Assembly: GCA_029973955.1 (NCBI GenBank)
Contig: JARKQJ010000212.1
Span: 1-48,929 of the forward strand
From: Paludibaculum sp.
GTDB taxonomy: Bacteria; Acidobacteriota; Terriglobia; Bryobacterales; Bryobacteraceae
Direction of reading: 5' to 3'
Length of the DNA stretch: 48,929 nucleotides
The stretch's first letter is position 1. Every line of letters starts with the position of its first letter. The position numbers and the translations under genes are program-made. The notes beneath the pieces are model-generated. The model was not told the DNA's origin. It saw only the letters and a program-made list of their open reading frames with translations, and searched no databases. Positions 1 to 9,033 of this stretch are shown one piece after another.

Positions 1-1
1 A

Positions 2-2455
2 AATGTCGCCAACGGCCTAATGTCCCTGCTCAAGTCGTCCGGCGCACTCGTGACTGGCTCCTTAGACAGGGCAGCTATCGGGACTCCCGGAAAACGAAAA
101 TTATTGATAGTCACCCACGACGCTTCAAGAACTGGAGCGCCATTGATTGCACTGCGTATCGCCCAGTCCTTCGCTACCCAATCAGACCATGAAGTTATTG
201 TCCTCTCGGCCAAAGGCGGCCCCCTCATTCAGGTGTTTGCCCGGGACTGCCATGTCGTTGATGGTGACTTTATCGATCTCTGCGATTCAGAACTGTTGAA
301 ACAGATCATCCATTCAATCGCAGACCCAAAGCCATCGGCCGCCATTTGCAACACGGCAAATACTCGCGAGTTCACCCCTATCCTCTCGCAACTCGGCATC
401 CCTTGCCTCACACTCGTTCATGAATACGCCACGCCGTATTCACGCGCACATTTTGAAGACATCTATAAATTCTCTGAACGCGTTGTATTTCCTTCACGCT
501 ACGTCTACAACGTCGCTAATGAGAAAGCCCGGCTTTTATATAAAAAGGGGATGGTGTTGGGCCAGGGTCTGCTTGTCGAGCCTCTTGCAAAACTTGATAG
601 ATCCGCTTGCCGCAAAAGACTGCTTAAGGAACTCGGTCTGCCTTCCGATGCATTCATAGTGCTTGGCTGCGGCACCGTCGAACTCCGAAAGGGCGTAGAC
701 CTCTTCGTCCGCATCGCGGCATCCACCAGTAACTCGCCGAATTCTCGAAGGATTCACTTTGTCTGGATGGGAGAGGCTCGGGAGTGCGACAAGCCCGTCC
801 ACCAGTGGATTACAATGGACGTTGCCCACCTAAAAGGGAAGAGCAATATCCATTTCATTGGCGCCAAGGATCAACCCGGGCCATACTACCGTGCATCAGA
901 CCTTTTTTTGCTGACCTCGAGGGCCGATCCATTTCCCTGCGTAGTCCATGAAGCAATGAGCGCAGAGGTCCCAGTCATCACTTTCGATGATTCTGGTGGA
1001 ACTCCAGAATTATTGAAGGACGGAGATGGGATCGTTGTACCCTATGCCGATACCGACGCGGCGACACGCGAGATTCTTCGATTGGCAAACGATCCCGCCG
1101 AATTACAGGTACTCAGAAAGAGGGCATTTTCACGGATCTGCAAGGACTTTGACTTTAACGACTACTTCCTAAAACTCGCGACCACTATCAACGAAACCTG
1201 TAAGGCAAGGATTCATTACCAGAGCAAGCCGGCAGCCTGGAAATTTACACCCGACACACCACGCGTCTATTTTGCCAACGAAGACTGGGGCATTAGTGGA
1301 GTCAATGCGATTACTGAAAGTTTAATTAAAGAACTAAACCAACTGGGTATCGACGCTCGCCTACTCCTGACAAATAACTCGCTCTCCATCCAAGACACTA
1401 AATTTTCGCCACGGGTACAAACCGCCAAGATTAAGCACAGCGGGTCATCACTTTTTGAACGCTGGGAAGCCACTAAAGCCTACTTGGAAAATAATGCACC
1501 CTGCATCCTCTTTCCCAATTATGACTATACGACATCAGCACTCGCGCCTATTCTTTCAAGCTCAATTGGAGTAATTGGGGTAATTCACAGTGACGACGCT
1601 GAGCATTACGAGCATGTTAATCGCCTTGGCCGCTATTGGAATCGAATCATAGCCGTTTCATCTGAAACCCTGAAGAGCACTGCGGCCATAAATCCATCTT
1701 TTGCGGACAAGCTACTTCAGATTCGAACCGGGGTCCCTGGGTCAGACTGCTCGCCCAAACCAGTCAAGCTCGAGAAGACGCCACTTCGCATTTGCTATTC
1801 GGGTAGGATTGTTCAGCTCCAGAAACGAATTAGAGATTATCTACTATTGGCCGAGGAGCTCCATAATCGAGAACTCAACTTTGAATTGGCGCTCATAGGT
1901 GATGGGCCTGAAATGCCAGTCGTGCGCGAGTGGAAGAGGGTCAACCCAAGCGGAAACAAGCTCCGACTCCTTGGTCGCCTATCTCCCGAAGACGTTCGCC
2001 GCGAACTCGCCCGCAGTGACATCTTTTTATTGATGTCCGACTTTGAAGGACTCCCAGTCTCGCTACTGGAAGCGATGACTGAAGGATGCGTCCCAGTCGT
2101 CACCAACATTAAGAGTGGGATTAATGAGGTCGTATTACATGACGTGAATGGCTTTGTCTGCGAAGTGGCCGACATCCCAGGGTTTGCTGATACCATTGCT
2201 AAACTTGCACAAGATGAGCATACGCTTCGGCGTATCTCTTCAGAAGCACGCCGCACAATTTTTGACAACGGCTTCACATCGAAGGAAATGGGCGCCGCAT
2301 ACGCTCGAGTTATTCTTGAGGTCTGGGACGAAATCAGGAATGGACGTTACTCACGGCCGGAGCCTATCCAGCCCCTGTCCAGACTGAAAGGAATTATGCC
2401 TCACCAAGAGTTATGCCACGCAGCTATCGCGGAGTTGAACGCGAAAGAAAAATAA
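2..2455 (+). CDS. Tandem two-domain GT4 glycosyltransferase (5' end possibly outside window)
   Basis: Transfers sugars from nucleotide donors, probably while building a surface polysaccharide in the cytoplasm. Numbering from the ATG at 20, there are two GT-B units. Unit 1 (about residues 27-400) has the N-terminal stretch THDASRTGAP and a C-terminal ADPFPCVVHEAMS motif in which the first acid of the EX7E pair is Asp. Unit 2 (about 415-785) has a full EX7E pair in EGLPVSLLEAM and the loop SGINEVV. The frame is open upstream to base 2 with no stop and no Shine-Dalgarno before the ATG at 20, so the protein may begin outside the window; the first 26 residues look like a linker. Codons are richer in A/T at third positions than in genes right of 4.2 kb, which suggests acquisition with the Wzm/Wzt genes. 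Donor and acceptor cannot be told from sequence. Confidence 0.88.
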   Translation, partial: NVANGLMSLLKSSGALVTGSLDRAAIGTPGKRKLLIVTHDASRTGAPLIALRIAQSFATQSDHEVIVLSAKGGPLIQVFARDCHVVDGDFIDLCDSELLKQIIHSIADPKPSAAICNTANTREFTPILSQLGIPCLTLVHEYATPYSRAHFEDIYKFSERVVFPSRYVYNVANEKARLLYKKGMVLGQGLLVEPLAKLDRSACRKRLLKELGLPSDAFIVLGCGTVELRKGVDLFVRIAASTSNSPNSRRIHFVWMGEARECDKPVHQWITMDVAHLKGKSNIHFIGAKDQPGPYYRASDLFLLTSRADPFPCVVHEAMSAEVPVITFDDSGGTPELLKDGDGIVVPYADTDAATREILRLANDPAELQVLRKRAFSRICKDFDFNDYFLKLATTINETCKARIHYQSKPAAWKFTPDTPRVYFANEDWGISGVNAITESLIKELNQLGIDARLLLTNNSLSIQDTKFSPRVQTAKIKHSGSSLFERWEATKAYLENNAPCILFPNYDYTTSALAPILSSSIGVIGVIHSDDAEHYEHVNRLGRYWNRIIAVSSETLKSTAAINPSFADKLLQIRTGVPGSDCSPKPVKLEKTPLRICYSGRIVQLQKRIRDYLLLAEELHNRELNFELALIGDGPEMPVVREWKRVNPSGNKLRLLGRLSPEDVRRELARSDIFLLMSDFEGLPVSLLEAMTEGCVPVVTNIKSGINEVVLHDVNGFVCEVADIPGFADTIAKLAQDEHTLRRISSEARRTIFDNGFTSKEMGAAYARVILEVWDEIRNGRYSRPEPIQPLSRLKGIMPHQELCHAAIAELNAKEK

Positions 2456-3234
2456 TTCAGCCTCGGGCTTTGTACAAACTTCTGAGTGCTCAATTCGGGA
2501 CTTGATCCGCCAACGGCCGGTGAACTAAAGCACCTTTGTCCGGCACCGCTGGCAACCATTTTCGCACTTTATTCCGACGGCCGGACTGCTAGGGCTCGCG
2601 CCTGAGGCTAGGCCGGGAACTGCCCCTGCCCGGACTCCCGCACCGTATATTCGTGCGCGTGACTTGCTCCGATATTCCGCGCCTTACCCACTGCCACCGT
2701 CCTGGCTCAGGATGTCTACAAAGCTCCTCGCTCTGTTTGGGTAGCACTCGTTCAGGACCACTCTGCACAAATCGCCAACCGGAAGCGACTGGACCAGCCG
2801 AACGTCCCCGGCATCAATCGCGTTCTTCCTTACACTCCCTTACCGTCCTGCCTGTTGGCTCCTGTGTGGTGGAACAGGGTGATTGCCTTTGTTTATCATG
2901 GAATGCTGCACACTCAATGCAGCTCACTACGTTGTGAACTAGAGCATCTTCCCTGATTGCTCCGACGAGTGAATGGCCATACTTCGAACTTCAAATGTCC
3001 CGGCTAAGCGAAGGCATGCTGACGTGTTACCGCATGGTCACAACCACCGCTCTCCAGTGCCCACTGTGATGAGTCGCACCCTCCATGCGACGATCCCGCC
3101 TCCAATGGAGTGTTGGCGCGCGCCATACAAATTGCGCCGCGAGTCCTCAACGCGGTAACATCGGTAGTTGGCTGCATCACCGTGGCAGGCGGCGATTCTC
3201 TAGCAAGGTTGGTCATCGGCAAAGGGTCACCATA
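2456..3234. other. 779-base gap without a convincing gene; possible decayed coding sequence
   Basis: No frame here has a start, a ribosome binding site and recognisable protein content together. A short Cys-rich frame at 2653-2937 looks spurious. Another frame, open from 2663 to 2953 without a start codon, reads more like protein (it contains VLPYTPL and VWWNRVIAFVYHGM) and may be a remnant, but it is too short to assign. No terminal inverted repeats or transposase motif were seen. The gap splits the glycosyltransferase from the exporter genes. Confidence 0.4.
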
Positions 3235-3996
3235 ATGTGGACAGGCGATTATCTCTACCTCGTTCGTCAGCTCGTCTCAAAAGACTTCAAGATTCGTTAC
3301 AGGCGCATGTCACTCGGCATCTTCTGGTCGCTTCTGAACCCCTTGGTCATGATGGCCGTCTATACCTATGTCTTTTCGGTAATCTTCAAGAGTGCAATTC
3401 CGCACTTCCCGGTTCACCTGCTAAGTGCAATTATTTCGTTTAATTTTTTCTCTTCGGCGTGGCTTGGCGCTACGACGTCCATCTTGGATAATGCCGGCCT
3501 CATCAAGCGAAATCCCGTGAACCGCGAGATTATTCCAATCGCATCTATTTTTTCTAACGTCCCGCATCTTCTGATTCAAATCTGCCTCTTGGTCGCTTTC
3601 GTTTACATCGGTGGCCTCAGCATCAACGCTCAGTGGCTTTGGTTGCCTTTTCTCTGGGCATTACTGATCCTTTGCTTGGTCGGAATTGGACTGGCATCGT
3701 CCGCGATCTATGTACTCATGCGAGACATGAGGTATATTGTCGAATCCGCAAATATTGTACTATTCTGGGTGGTGCCAGTTATCTACACATTCGAGATGGT
3801 ACCAGGACGGCTGCAGCCCTTTTACCAGTTCAATCCGATTGCCGCCCTGGTCATCTGCACTCAAACCATCATCATCAAGTCGGAGGCTCCCCCGCTTGCG
3901 CTGGTCGCAAAACTGGCCTTCGTATCTGCCGTCTGCCTCATCGCTGGATTGTCTGTCTTCAAACACATCCAACGCAAATTCTACGAGTACCTGTAG
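3235..3996 (+). CDS. wzm: Polysaccharide ABC exporter, permease subunit (Wzm/ABC-2 type)
   Basis: Membrane half of an ABC exporter that moves a lipid-linked glycan across the inner membrane. The product is 253 residues, usual for Wzm. It begins with a short amphipathic stretch (MWTGDYLYLVRQLV), followed by the family signature around RYRRMSLGIFWSLLNPL and about six membrane segments. The start at 3235 is preferred because an AAAGGG-like ribosome binding site precedes it and family alignment begins there; the frame continues upstream to 3085 with unrelated Arg-rich sequence. The next gene, the ATPase, starts two bases after the stop, so the pair is an operon. Codon use is less GC-rich than the host genes, as in the preceding glycosyltransferase. 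Confidence 0.9.
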   Translation: MWTGDYLYLVRQLVSKDFKIRYRRMSLGIFWSLLNPLVMMAVYTYVFSVIFKSAIPHFPVHLLSAIISFNFFSSAWLGATTSILDNAGLIKRNPVNREIIPIASIFSNVPHLLIQICLLVAFVYIGGLSINAQWLWLPFLWALLILCLVGIGLASSAIYVLMRDMRYIVESANIVLFWVVPVIYTFEMVPGRLQPFYQFNPIAALVICTQTIIIKSEAPPLALVAKLAFVSAVCLIAGLSVFKHIQRKFYEYL

Positions 3997-3998
3997 CC

Positions 3999-4826
3999 AT
4001 GAGTCTCATTTCTGTCGAGGGCGTCTCCAAGATCTTCCATCACCGCAAACCGAAGGCATTGTTGCGGGAACATCTTCGTGACATAGTCAGTACTTCGAAG
4101 TCCGAGGGTTTCTACGCCCTTCGGGACGTGTACTTCACGGTTAAGGAGCAGGAAGCCGTCGCTCTCATCGGCGCCAACGGCGCCGGAAAAAGCACCATGC
4201 TCGCCCTCGTCTGCGGCCTCGCGGAACCCGATGCCGGCTCCGTCAAAGTCAACGGTACCATCGCCCCCCTCCTGGAACTCGGCTCCGGTTTTCACCCCGA
4301 CCTCACCGGTCGCGAAAACCTCATCATGAACGCAGCCCTCCTTGGCCTCACGGAACGGCAGACCAAGGAGCGCTTCAACGCCATCCTCAATTTCAGCGAG
4401 CTCTCCGAGTTCATCGACGAGCCCCTCCGGACCTACTCCTCCGGTATGGTCCTCCGACTCGCCTTCTCCATCGCCACCCATTGCGATCCCAGCATCCTCA
4501 TCATCGATGAAGTCCTCGGCGTCGGCGACTCCAACTTCCAGCAGAAGTGCCAGAACCGCATCGAAGGCCTCCGCGCCGAAGGCAAAACCTTCCTCGTCGT
4601 CTCACACAGTACCTTCACTGTTCGCAACTTCTGTAACCGCGCCATCTGGCTCCACCACGGCGTAGTCGTCGCCGACGGGCTCGCCAATGAGGTGGCTGAC
4701 GCCTATGAGTCCTTCATGATCGACCCGACCCAACCCTTGCCGAGCGGCCTTATCATCGAAGCGCCTCCAGAGGCCCCTGTCGCCGTTGCCGCCAAGGGCG
4801 GCCGCGGCCGTCGCGCGGACCGTTAG
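3999..4826 (+). CDS. wzt: Polysaccharide ABC exporter, ATP-binding subunit (Wzt type, short form)
   Basis: Cytoplasmic ATPase that powers the Wzm permease. The 275 residues hold Walker A GANGAGKST (about 58-66), the Wzt-type signature TYSSGM, and Walker B ILIIDEVLGVGD. Many Wzt proteins carry an extra C-terminal sugar-binding domain that recognises a modified glycan end; here the protein stops soon after the nucleotide-binding domain, ending in an Ala/Gly/Arg tail, so export is probably coupled to synthesis rather than to a terminal modification. The first roughly 50 codons resemble the upstream low-GC3 genes, while codons from about base 4150 on end almost always in C, like the following gene. 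Confidence 0.92.
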   Translation: MSLISVEGVSKIFHHRKPKALLREHLRDIVSTSKSEGFYALRDVYFTVKEQEAVALIGANGAGKSTMLALVCGLAEPDAGSVKVNGTIAPLLELGSGFHPDLTGRENLIMNAALLGLTERQTKERFNAILNFSELSEFIDEPLRTYSSGMVLRLAFSIATHCDPSILIIDEVLGVGDSNFQQKCQNRIEGLRAEGKTFLVVSHSTFTVRNFCNRAIWLHHGVVVADGLANEVADAYESFMIDPTQPLPSGLIIEAPPEAPVAVAAKGGRGRRADR

Positions 4827-4893
4827 CCAAAAATCTTCCACTAAGGTGCAAGATTCGCGGAATCTTGCCGATAATCAGGTAGGGTCTCCATTT

Positions 4894-7800
4894 ATGTACC
4901 TCTCCTGGGCGCCACACCGCTGCATCACTCTCTCCGCCGCACTCCTGCTCTCCACCTTCGCAGCTTTCTCCCAAATCACCGTCTCCCAGCCCGCCTCCAC
5001 CGAGGCCATCCGCCCCGCCGCCGACTTCGCCACCCGTTCCTTCCAGGATCCCTGGGATATGAACCAGCGCACCGACCTCGGCTGGTACACCTCCGGCATC
5101 GATCAACCCGCCTCGAATCTCTCCGGCCTGGTCTTCACAAACGGTGTCTTTTCAGCAACCGCCACAACCTCGGACCCCAACTTCTGGCTGCTCGATCCCG
5201 GCAATCCCTACGCCGTCAGCACCGGCAAGATCGGCACCAAGTACCCCATCGACACCACCAAATACAAACGGCTGCTCCTCCGCATGAGTGTCACGGGCGG
5301 CGCCATGAGCACCGCCAACCCGCCTCCCGGCCCGCAGCATATGCAGATCCTTTGGACGAACAACACCCTGGTCAACGGCGTCAACACTTCCAACTCGGTC
5401 CCCGTTGCTCCCGGCTGGTGGATCCACTCCATCCGCATGGACGCCCTGGGCACGGCAGCCGGCAAGGCCTGGACTGCCCAAGCCGCCGACTCTCTGCGGA
5501 TCGACCCTGTCGCCCTCTCCGGGGTCTCCCTCTCGCTGGACTGGGCCCGCCTCGTCGAAGAAGACGCCGCCTTCTCTCGCAGCATTGCCTGGACCGGCGT
5601 CGCCTCCGCCGATCTCTACCTCGATTCTGACTCCAACGCCGCCAACGGCTTCCTCGGCCAAATCGCCCGCAGCACCGCCAGCCCCTATTCCTTCTACGCC
5701 GGAGGCCTGCCTGCCGGCTCCTACTACATCGCCGTCTGCCCATCCGGCTCCACCTCCGGCTGCGGATACGCTCCGGGCCACTGGAATATCGACGATATCC
5801 CCACGCTCTCCTTCACCTCCCCTTCCCCCAGCGGCAGCTCAGATGAGTTCGCCGCCACTCAACTGCAGAATCCCTGGGACATGGATGCACTGACGGATAT
5901 CGACGAGTTCATCAACATCACGGCTCCCGCAATCACTCAAATGACGTTGGAACTCCCCTCCGGCGAACAACTTGGCCAAAACCGCGTACTTACCGGCACC
6001 AGCACCCCAGCCGTGGCGCCCTCAGTGGGCGATCCGTACATCTACCCCCTCCGCTTCACCAAACGCGGCTACAGCTACCGGATCGACACCAACCGTTATC
6101 GGATCCTCACCGCTGAGCTCGGTCTCGCCGGAGACCGCGATATCAACGCGGGCTCCATCGCCCGCATCGTCTGGAGAGTCGCTGGTGAGTCCGCATCCAA
6201 CGTCAGCGACGACCTCATCCTCAACCACCGCCAGGGCGCTAATGTCCTCCACACCATCAACCTCGACATGAAGAGCCTGCCGCTGGACCCCAACGACAAC
6301 GGCTCGAAGACGGGCTGGAACGGCATGGTGGACGACTTCCGCCTCGATCCTCATGAGTTCAGCAACCCACGGCAGTTCTGGGTGCGCAACATCAAACTCG
6401 CAGCCTTCGAGCGCGCCAATTCCAGCTACAACATCCGCTGGAACTACGGCTTCCAGGGCGCCGGCGCGGTCACCATGTCGCTCTTCTACGACCAGACCGG
6501 CTCCGGCTTCAACGGAACTTTGATTGCCAGCGGCCTGAACCCCGCTTCCGGCAGCTATACCTGGACCACCTCAGCGCTGCCCGCAGGTAATTGCTACATC
6601 TACGCAGTGCTCTACCAGGGTGCCGCGGCCGTGAACCAGGCCTATGCTCCGTGGCCGATCGTCATCGATCATGCCGTCGCGCCCACGGCCAATATCTCCG
6701 TCAGCCGCAACACCCTCTACTACGGGTCCACTCAGAACGGCGTACTCGTAACTCCCGCGCAGACGGTAGACCTCGGCATCTCCGGCAACGGCCCCGTCAC
6801 CTGGACCGCCACATCGAACCGCTCCTGGCTGATCGTCTCTCCCTCCACCGGCTCCGGGCCAACCCGTCTCAGCATCCAGGTCAATAGCAACTCCCTGCCT
6901 AGTCCGGGCATCATGGACGGCACCATCACCATCACCGCCACCGGCGTCAGCAACTCGCCGCAGTACATCCGTATGTTCATCAACAGCATGAACACCGGCG
7001 CCTCCCAGCCGCCCTTCGGCCTCCTCGAAACGCCCGCCAACAACTCTGTCAATCTCGCCGGCAACGTTCCGGTCACCGGCTGGGCGCTCGATGATATTGG
7101 CGTCACCAAAGTCCAGATCTGGCGGGACCGGCTCGCCTCGGAGCCCAACACCCCGAACGGACTCATCTTCATCGGCGACGCCGTTTTCGTCCCTGAGGCC
7201 CGCCCCGACGTCGCGGCCGCCTACGCTGACCAGCCCCGCAACTACCGCGCCGGCTGGGGCTACATGCTGCTCACCAACTTCCTGCCCAATCCTTCCGGCC
7301 CCATCGGCAACGGGTCTTTCAAGATCTACGCCATCGCCACCGACGTCGAAGGCAAGACCACCGTTCTCGGGTCCAAACAGATCTCCGTCGACAACGCCCA
7401 TGCCGTGAAGCCCTTCGGCACGCTCGATACCCCGGGCCAGGGAGAAACCGTCTCCGGCGCAAGCTTCGTCGACTTCGGCTGGGCCCTCACCCCACCCCCG
7501 CAGGCCATCGCCACGGATGGCTCCACCCTCGCCGTCTACCTCGATGGCGCCATGATCGGACGTCCCACTTACAACCAGTACCGCTCCGACATCGCCACAC
7601 TCTTCCCCGATTGCCTGAACCGCAACGGCGGCGTCGGCTATTTCTACATCGACACCACCAAGCTCGCCAACGGAATGCACAATATCGCCTGGAGCTTCAC
7701 CGACAAGGCCGGCCGCGTCGATGGCATCGGCAGCCGCTACTTCTACACCTCCAACGGCGTCGCCGGCGCCGGCGCCGGCACGGATCCTCATCCATCTCTC

Positions 7801-8271
7801 GCCCGCACCATGCCCACCGCGTCGGCGCGGCTCCCTCGCCCTTTCCCCAGTTCTTCCACCTCGGAGCCGCTCTATCGCCTCGGCTACGACACCGACACGC
7901 CCCTCCAACCACTCCGCGCGTCGCCTGACGGCACACCGGCAGCACTCGAAATCTCCAACCTCGATCGCCTCGAAATCCACCTCCCTACCACCAGGCGGGT
8001 CTCAACATGGCGGGTCCGCACACCGAACGGCACGGACCAGAGCCAACCGCCTGTGGGCTCGTCCCTCGATCCCGACGAGGGCGTCTTCACGTGGCAACTC
8101 GGCCCGGGCTTCTCCGGACTGCACACCCTGCTCTTCGAATCCGGCCCTCACGCCCAGCCGATCGAGATCCGTGTCCAGGTGGTCCCGGCAAACTCTGATT
8201 CGAGTGGGCTGTCACCGCTGCCCCAAGATCCTGCCGGCAGGCCTGGCGCCTCAACGCCGGCCGTCAAGTAA
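4894..8271 (+). CDS. Large secreted modular protein with internal duplication and Ig-like/BACON-like domains
   Basis: A 1125-residue protein of unknown function, exported by a signal peptide (MYLSWAPHRCITLSAALLLS, then a cleavage region near FAAFSQ). The frame extends upstream to 4786 over the Wzt 3' end, but the signal peptide fixes the start at 4894. Two related modules of about 270 residues come first (about 42-310 and 315-590): each opens with a Phe-Ala-rich stretch ending in PWDM and later has Y-x-IDT-x-(K/R)Y. A BACON-like beta domain follows (about 599-699, with NRSWLIVSPSTGSGP). Two Ig-like repeats begin PFGLLETP (about 706) and PFGTLDTP (about 838). A Pro/Ser-rich linker and a last beta domain close the protein. 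No C-terminal anchor is seen. It lies 67 bases after wzt on the same strand, so a role at the cell surface with the exported glycan is possible but unproven. Confidence 0.85.
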   Translation: MYLSWAPHRCITLSAALLLSTFAAFSQITVSQPASTEAIRPAADFATRSFQDPWDMNQRTDLGWYTSGIDQPASNLSGLVFTNGVFSATATTSDPNFWLLDPGNPYAVSTGKIGTKYPIDTTKYKRLLLRMSVTGGAMSTANPPPGPQHMQILWTNNTLVNGVNTSNSVPVAPGWWIHSIRMDALGTAAGKAWTAQAADSLRIDPVALSGVSLSLDWARLVEEDAAFSRSIAWTGVASADLYLDSDSNAANGFLGQIARSTASPYSFYAGGLPAGSYYIAVCPSGSTSGCGYAPGHWNIDDIPTLSFTSPSPSGSSDEFAATQLQNPWDMDALTDIDEFINITAPAITQMTLELPSGEQLGQNRVLTGTSTPAVAPSVGDPYIYPLRFTKRGYSYRIDTNRYRILTAELGLAGDRDINAGSIARIVWRVAGESASNVSDDLILNHRQGANVLHTINLDMKSLPLDPNDNGSKTGWNGMVDDFRLDPHEFSNPRQFWVRNIKLAAFERANSSYNIRWNYGFQGAGAVTMSLFYDQTGSGFNGTLIASGLNPASGSYTWTTSALPAGNCYIYAVLYQGAAAVNQAYAPWPIVIDHAVAPTANISVSRNTLYYGSTQNGVLVTPAQTVDLGISGNGPVTWTATSNRSWLIVSPSTGSGPTRLSIQVNSNSLPSPGIMDGTITITATGVSNSPQYIRMFINSMNTGASQPPFGLLETPANNSVNLAGNVPVTGWALDDIGVTKVQIWRDRLASEPNTPNGLIFIGDAVFVPEARPDVAAAYADQPRNYRAGWGYMLLTNFLPNPSGPIGNGSFKIYAIATDVEGKTTVLGSKQISVDNAHAVKPFGTLDTPGQGETVSGASFVDFGWALTPPPQAIATDGSTLAVYLDGAMIGRPTYNQYRSDIATLFPDCLNRNGGVGYFYIDTTKLANGMHNIAWSFTDKAGRVDGIGSRYFYTSNGVAGAGAGTDPHPSLARTMPTASARLPRPFPSSSTSEPLYRLGYDTDTPLQPLRASPDGTPAALEISNLDRLEIHLPTTRRVSTWRVRTPNGTDQSQPPVGSSLDPDEGVFTWQLGPGFSGLHTLLFESGPHAQPIEIRVQVVPANSDSSGLSPLPQDPAGRPGASTPAVK

Positions 8272-8312
8272 CGCTCGGCACCACTCACTACCCGGGACTC
8301 GGCCGCCGATCG

Positions 8313-8879
8313 CTACTTCCGCGGCCCGAAACCGAAGCCAATCGTCAGACCGTACACGAACACCTTCTCGCCGTGCAGGAAATCGAAGGCGAAGTCAGGG
8401 CCGATCGTCATGTACTTCCCCACCTCCCAGTCATAGCCGGCCCCCAGGCGCAGCAGCGCCCGCCGCCCGCCGGATTCCCCCGCCTCACCCTCATGCGGAG
8501 CCACTTCGTGATCCGCCACCTCTCTTTCAAACCCTGGACCAGCCTGGATCTTCAGCCCCTTCCACGGATGCACTGCCGCCGTAAAGGCGAAGAGATCCTC
8601 GCGGAATCCGCCCCCCACATGCTCGTATGTTGCCATCACTCCAAACTTCCACACGAACTTGAACTCATAGTCCACGCCAGGGGTGAACCCGTTGCGCTCC
8701 GTGTTGTGGCTCCCTGCCATCAGGATCCCGATGTGATGCCGATGCCACTCTTCCGCCTCTTTTTCCTTCTGTTCTTCTTTGTGCCCGCCCTTGGTCTCGT
8801 CTTTGGCCTCCTGGGCAAACCCCACAGGAACCAGCAGCGCGGCGGCGGCAATCATCGCAGGAATCGAAAATAGACGCAT
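8313..8879 (-). CDS. Predicted outer-membrane beta-barrel protein
   Basis: A 188-residue protein with signal peptide MRLFSIPAMIAAAALLVPVG and then a highly charged Lys/Glu/His stretch (about 20-45). The remainder is a run of alternating hydrophobic/polar strands with many Gly and aromatic residues, ending GLTIGFGFGPRK. This pattern fits a small barrel of the outer membrane, of unknown ligand. The start was placed at the signal peptide; the frame itself extends to 9014 through the hairpin repeats, which is unlikely to be coding. It converges with the large secreted protein on the other strand, 41 bases away. A His-rich charged N-terminus could bind metal, but that is a guess. Confidence 0.7.
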   Translation of the reverse strand: MRLFSIPAMIAAAALLVPVGFAQEAKDETKGGHKEEQKEKEAEEWHRHHIGILMAGSHNTERNGFTPGVDYEFKFVWKFGVMATYEHVGGGFREDLFAFTAAVHPWKGLKIQAGPGFEREVADHEVAPHEGEAGESGGRRALLRLGAGYDWEVGKYMTIGPDFAFDFLHGEKVFVYGLTIGFGFGPRK

Positions 8880-8945
8880 CTGTATTTCAAGATACCAAAC
8901 TCCTCTTTTCAGCCGCTGCCGTCCCGCCTCCCCCCTCAAGAGAAT

Positions 8946-9016
8946 CTCCCCCGGCGCGCGCAGGGGGTGGTCGCGCCGGGGGAGTGTCAGGAATGCGCGC
9001 AGGGGGTGGCGCATTC
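8946..9016. repeat. Two adjacent hairpins with different stems and the same loop
   Basis: Hairpin 1 pairs 8946-8958 with 8972-8984 (13 perfect pairs, CTCCCCCGGCGCG arm). Hairpin 2 pairs 8991-8998 with 9009-9016 (8 perfect pairs, GAATGCGC arm). The stems are unrelated, yet both loops carry GCAGGGGGTG and the shared block GCGCGCAGGGGGTGG. The pair lies between two minus-strand genes and has no T-run on either side, so it does not look like a normal terminator. It may be a REP-like element or a structured RNA site. Confidence 0.7.
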
Positions 9017-9033
9017 AAGCCCATGTGGGTAAA

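Noticed and set aside
2653..2937. Cys-rich 94-residue reading frame
   Set aside because: No ribosome binding site, no recognisable domain, and composition typical of a chance frame.
2663..2953. Resemblance of VLPYTPL in the gap to the HypF/YrdC phrase MLPYTPLHHLL
   Set aside because: Only about ten positions agree and the flanks do not match the family; kept only as a generic possible remnant.
6571..7980. 469-residue minus-strand frame opposite the large secreted protein
   Set aside because: Gly/Glu/Val-rich shadow of a C-ended gene; no start signal or domain.
8946..9016. CRISPR-like direct repeat
   Set aside because: Only two copies of a 15-base block, set in different stems; no spacers or cas genes.
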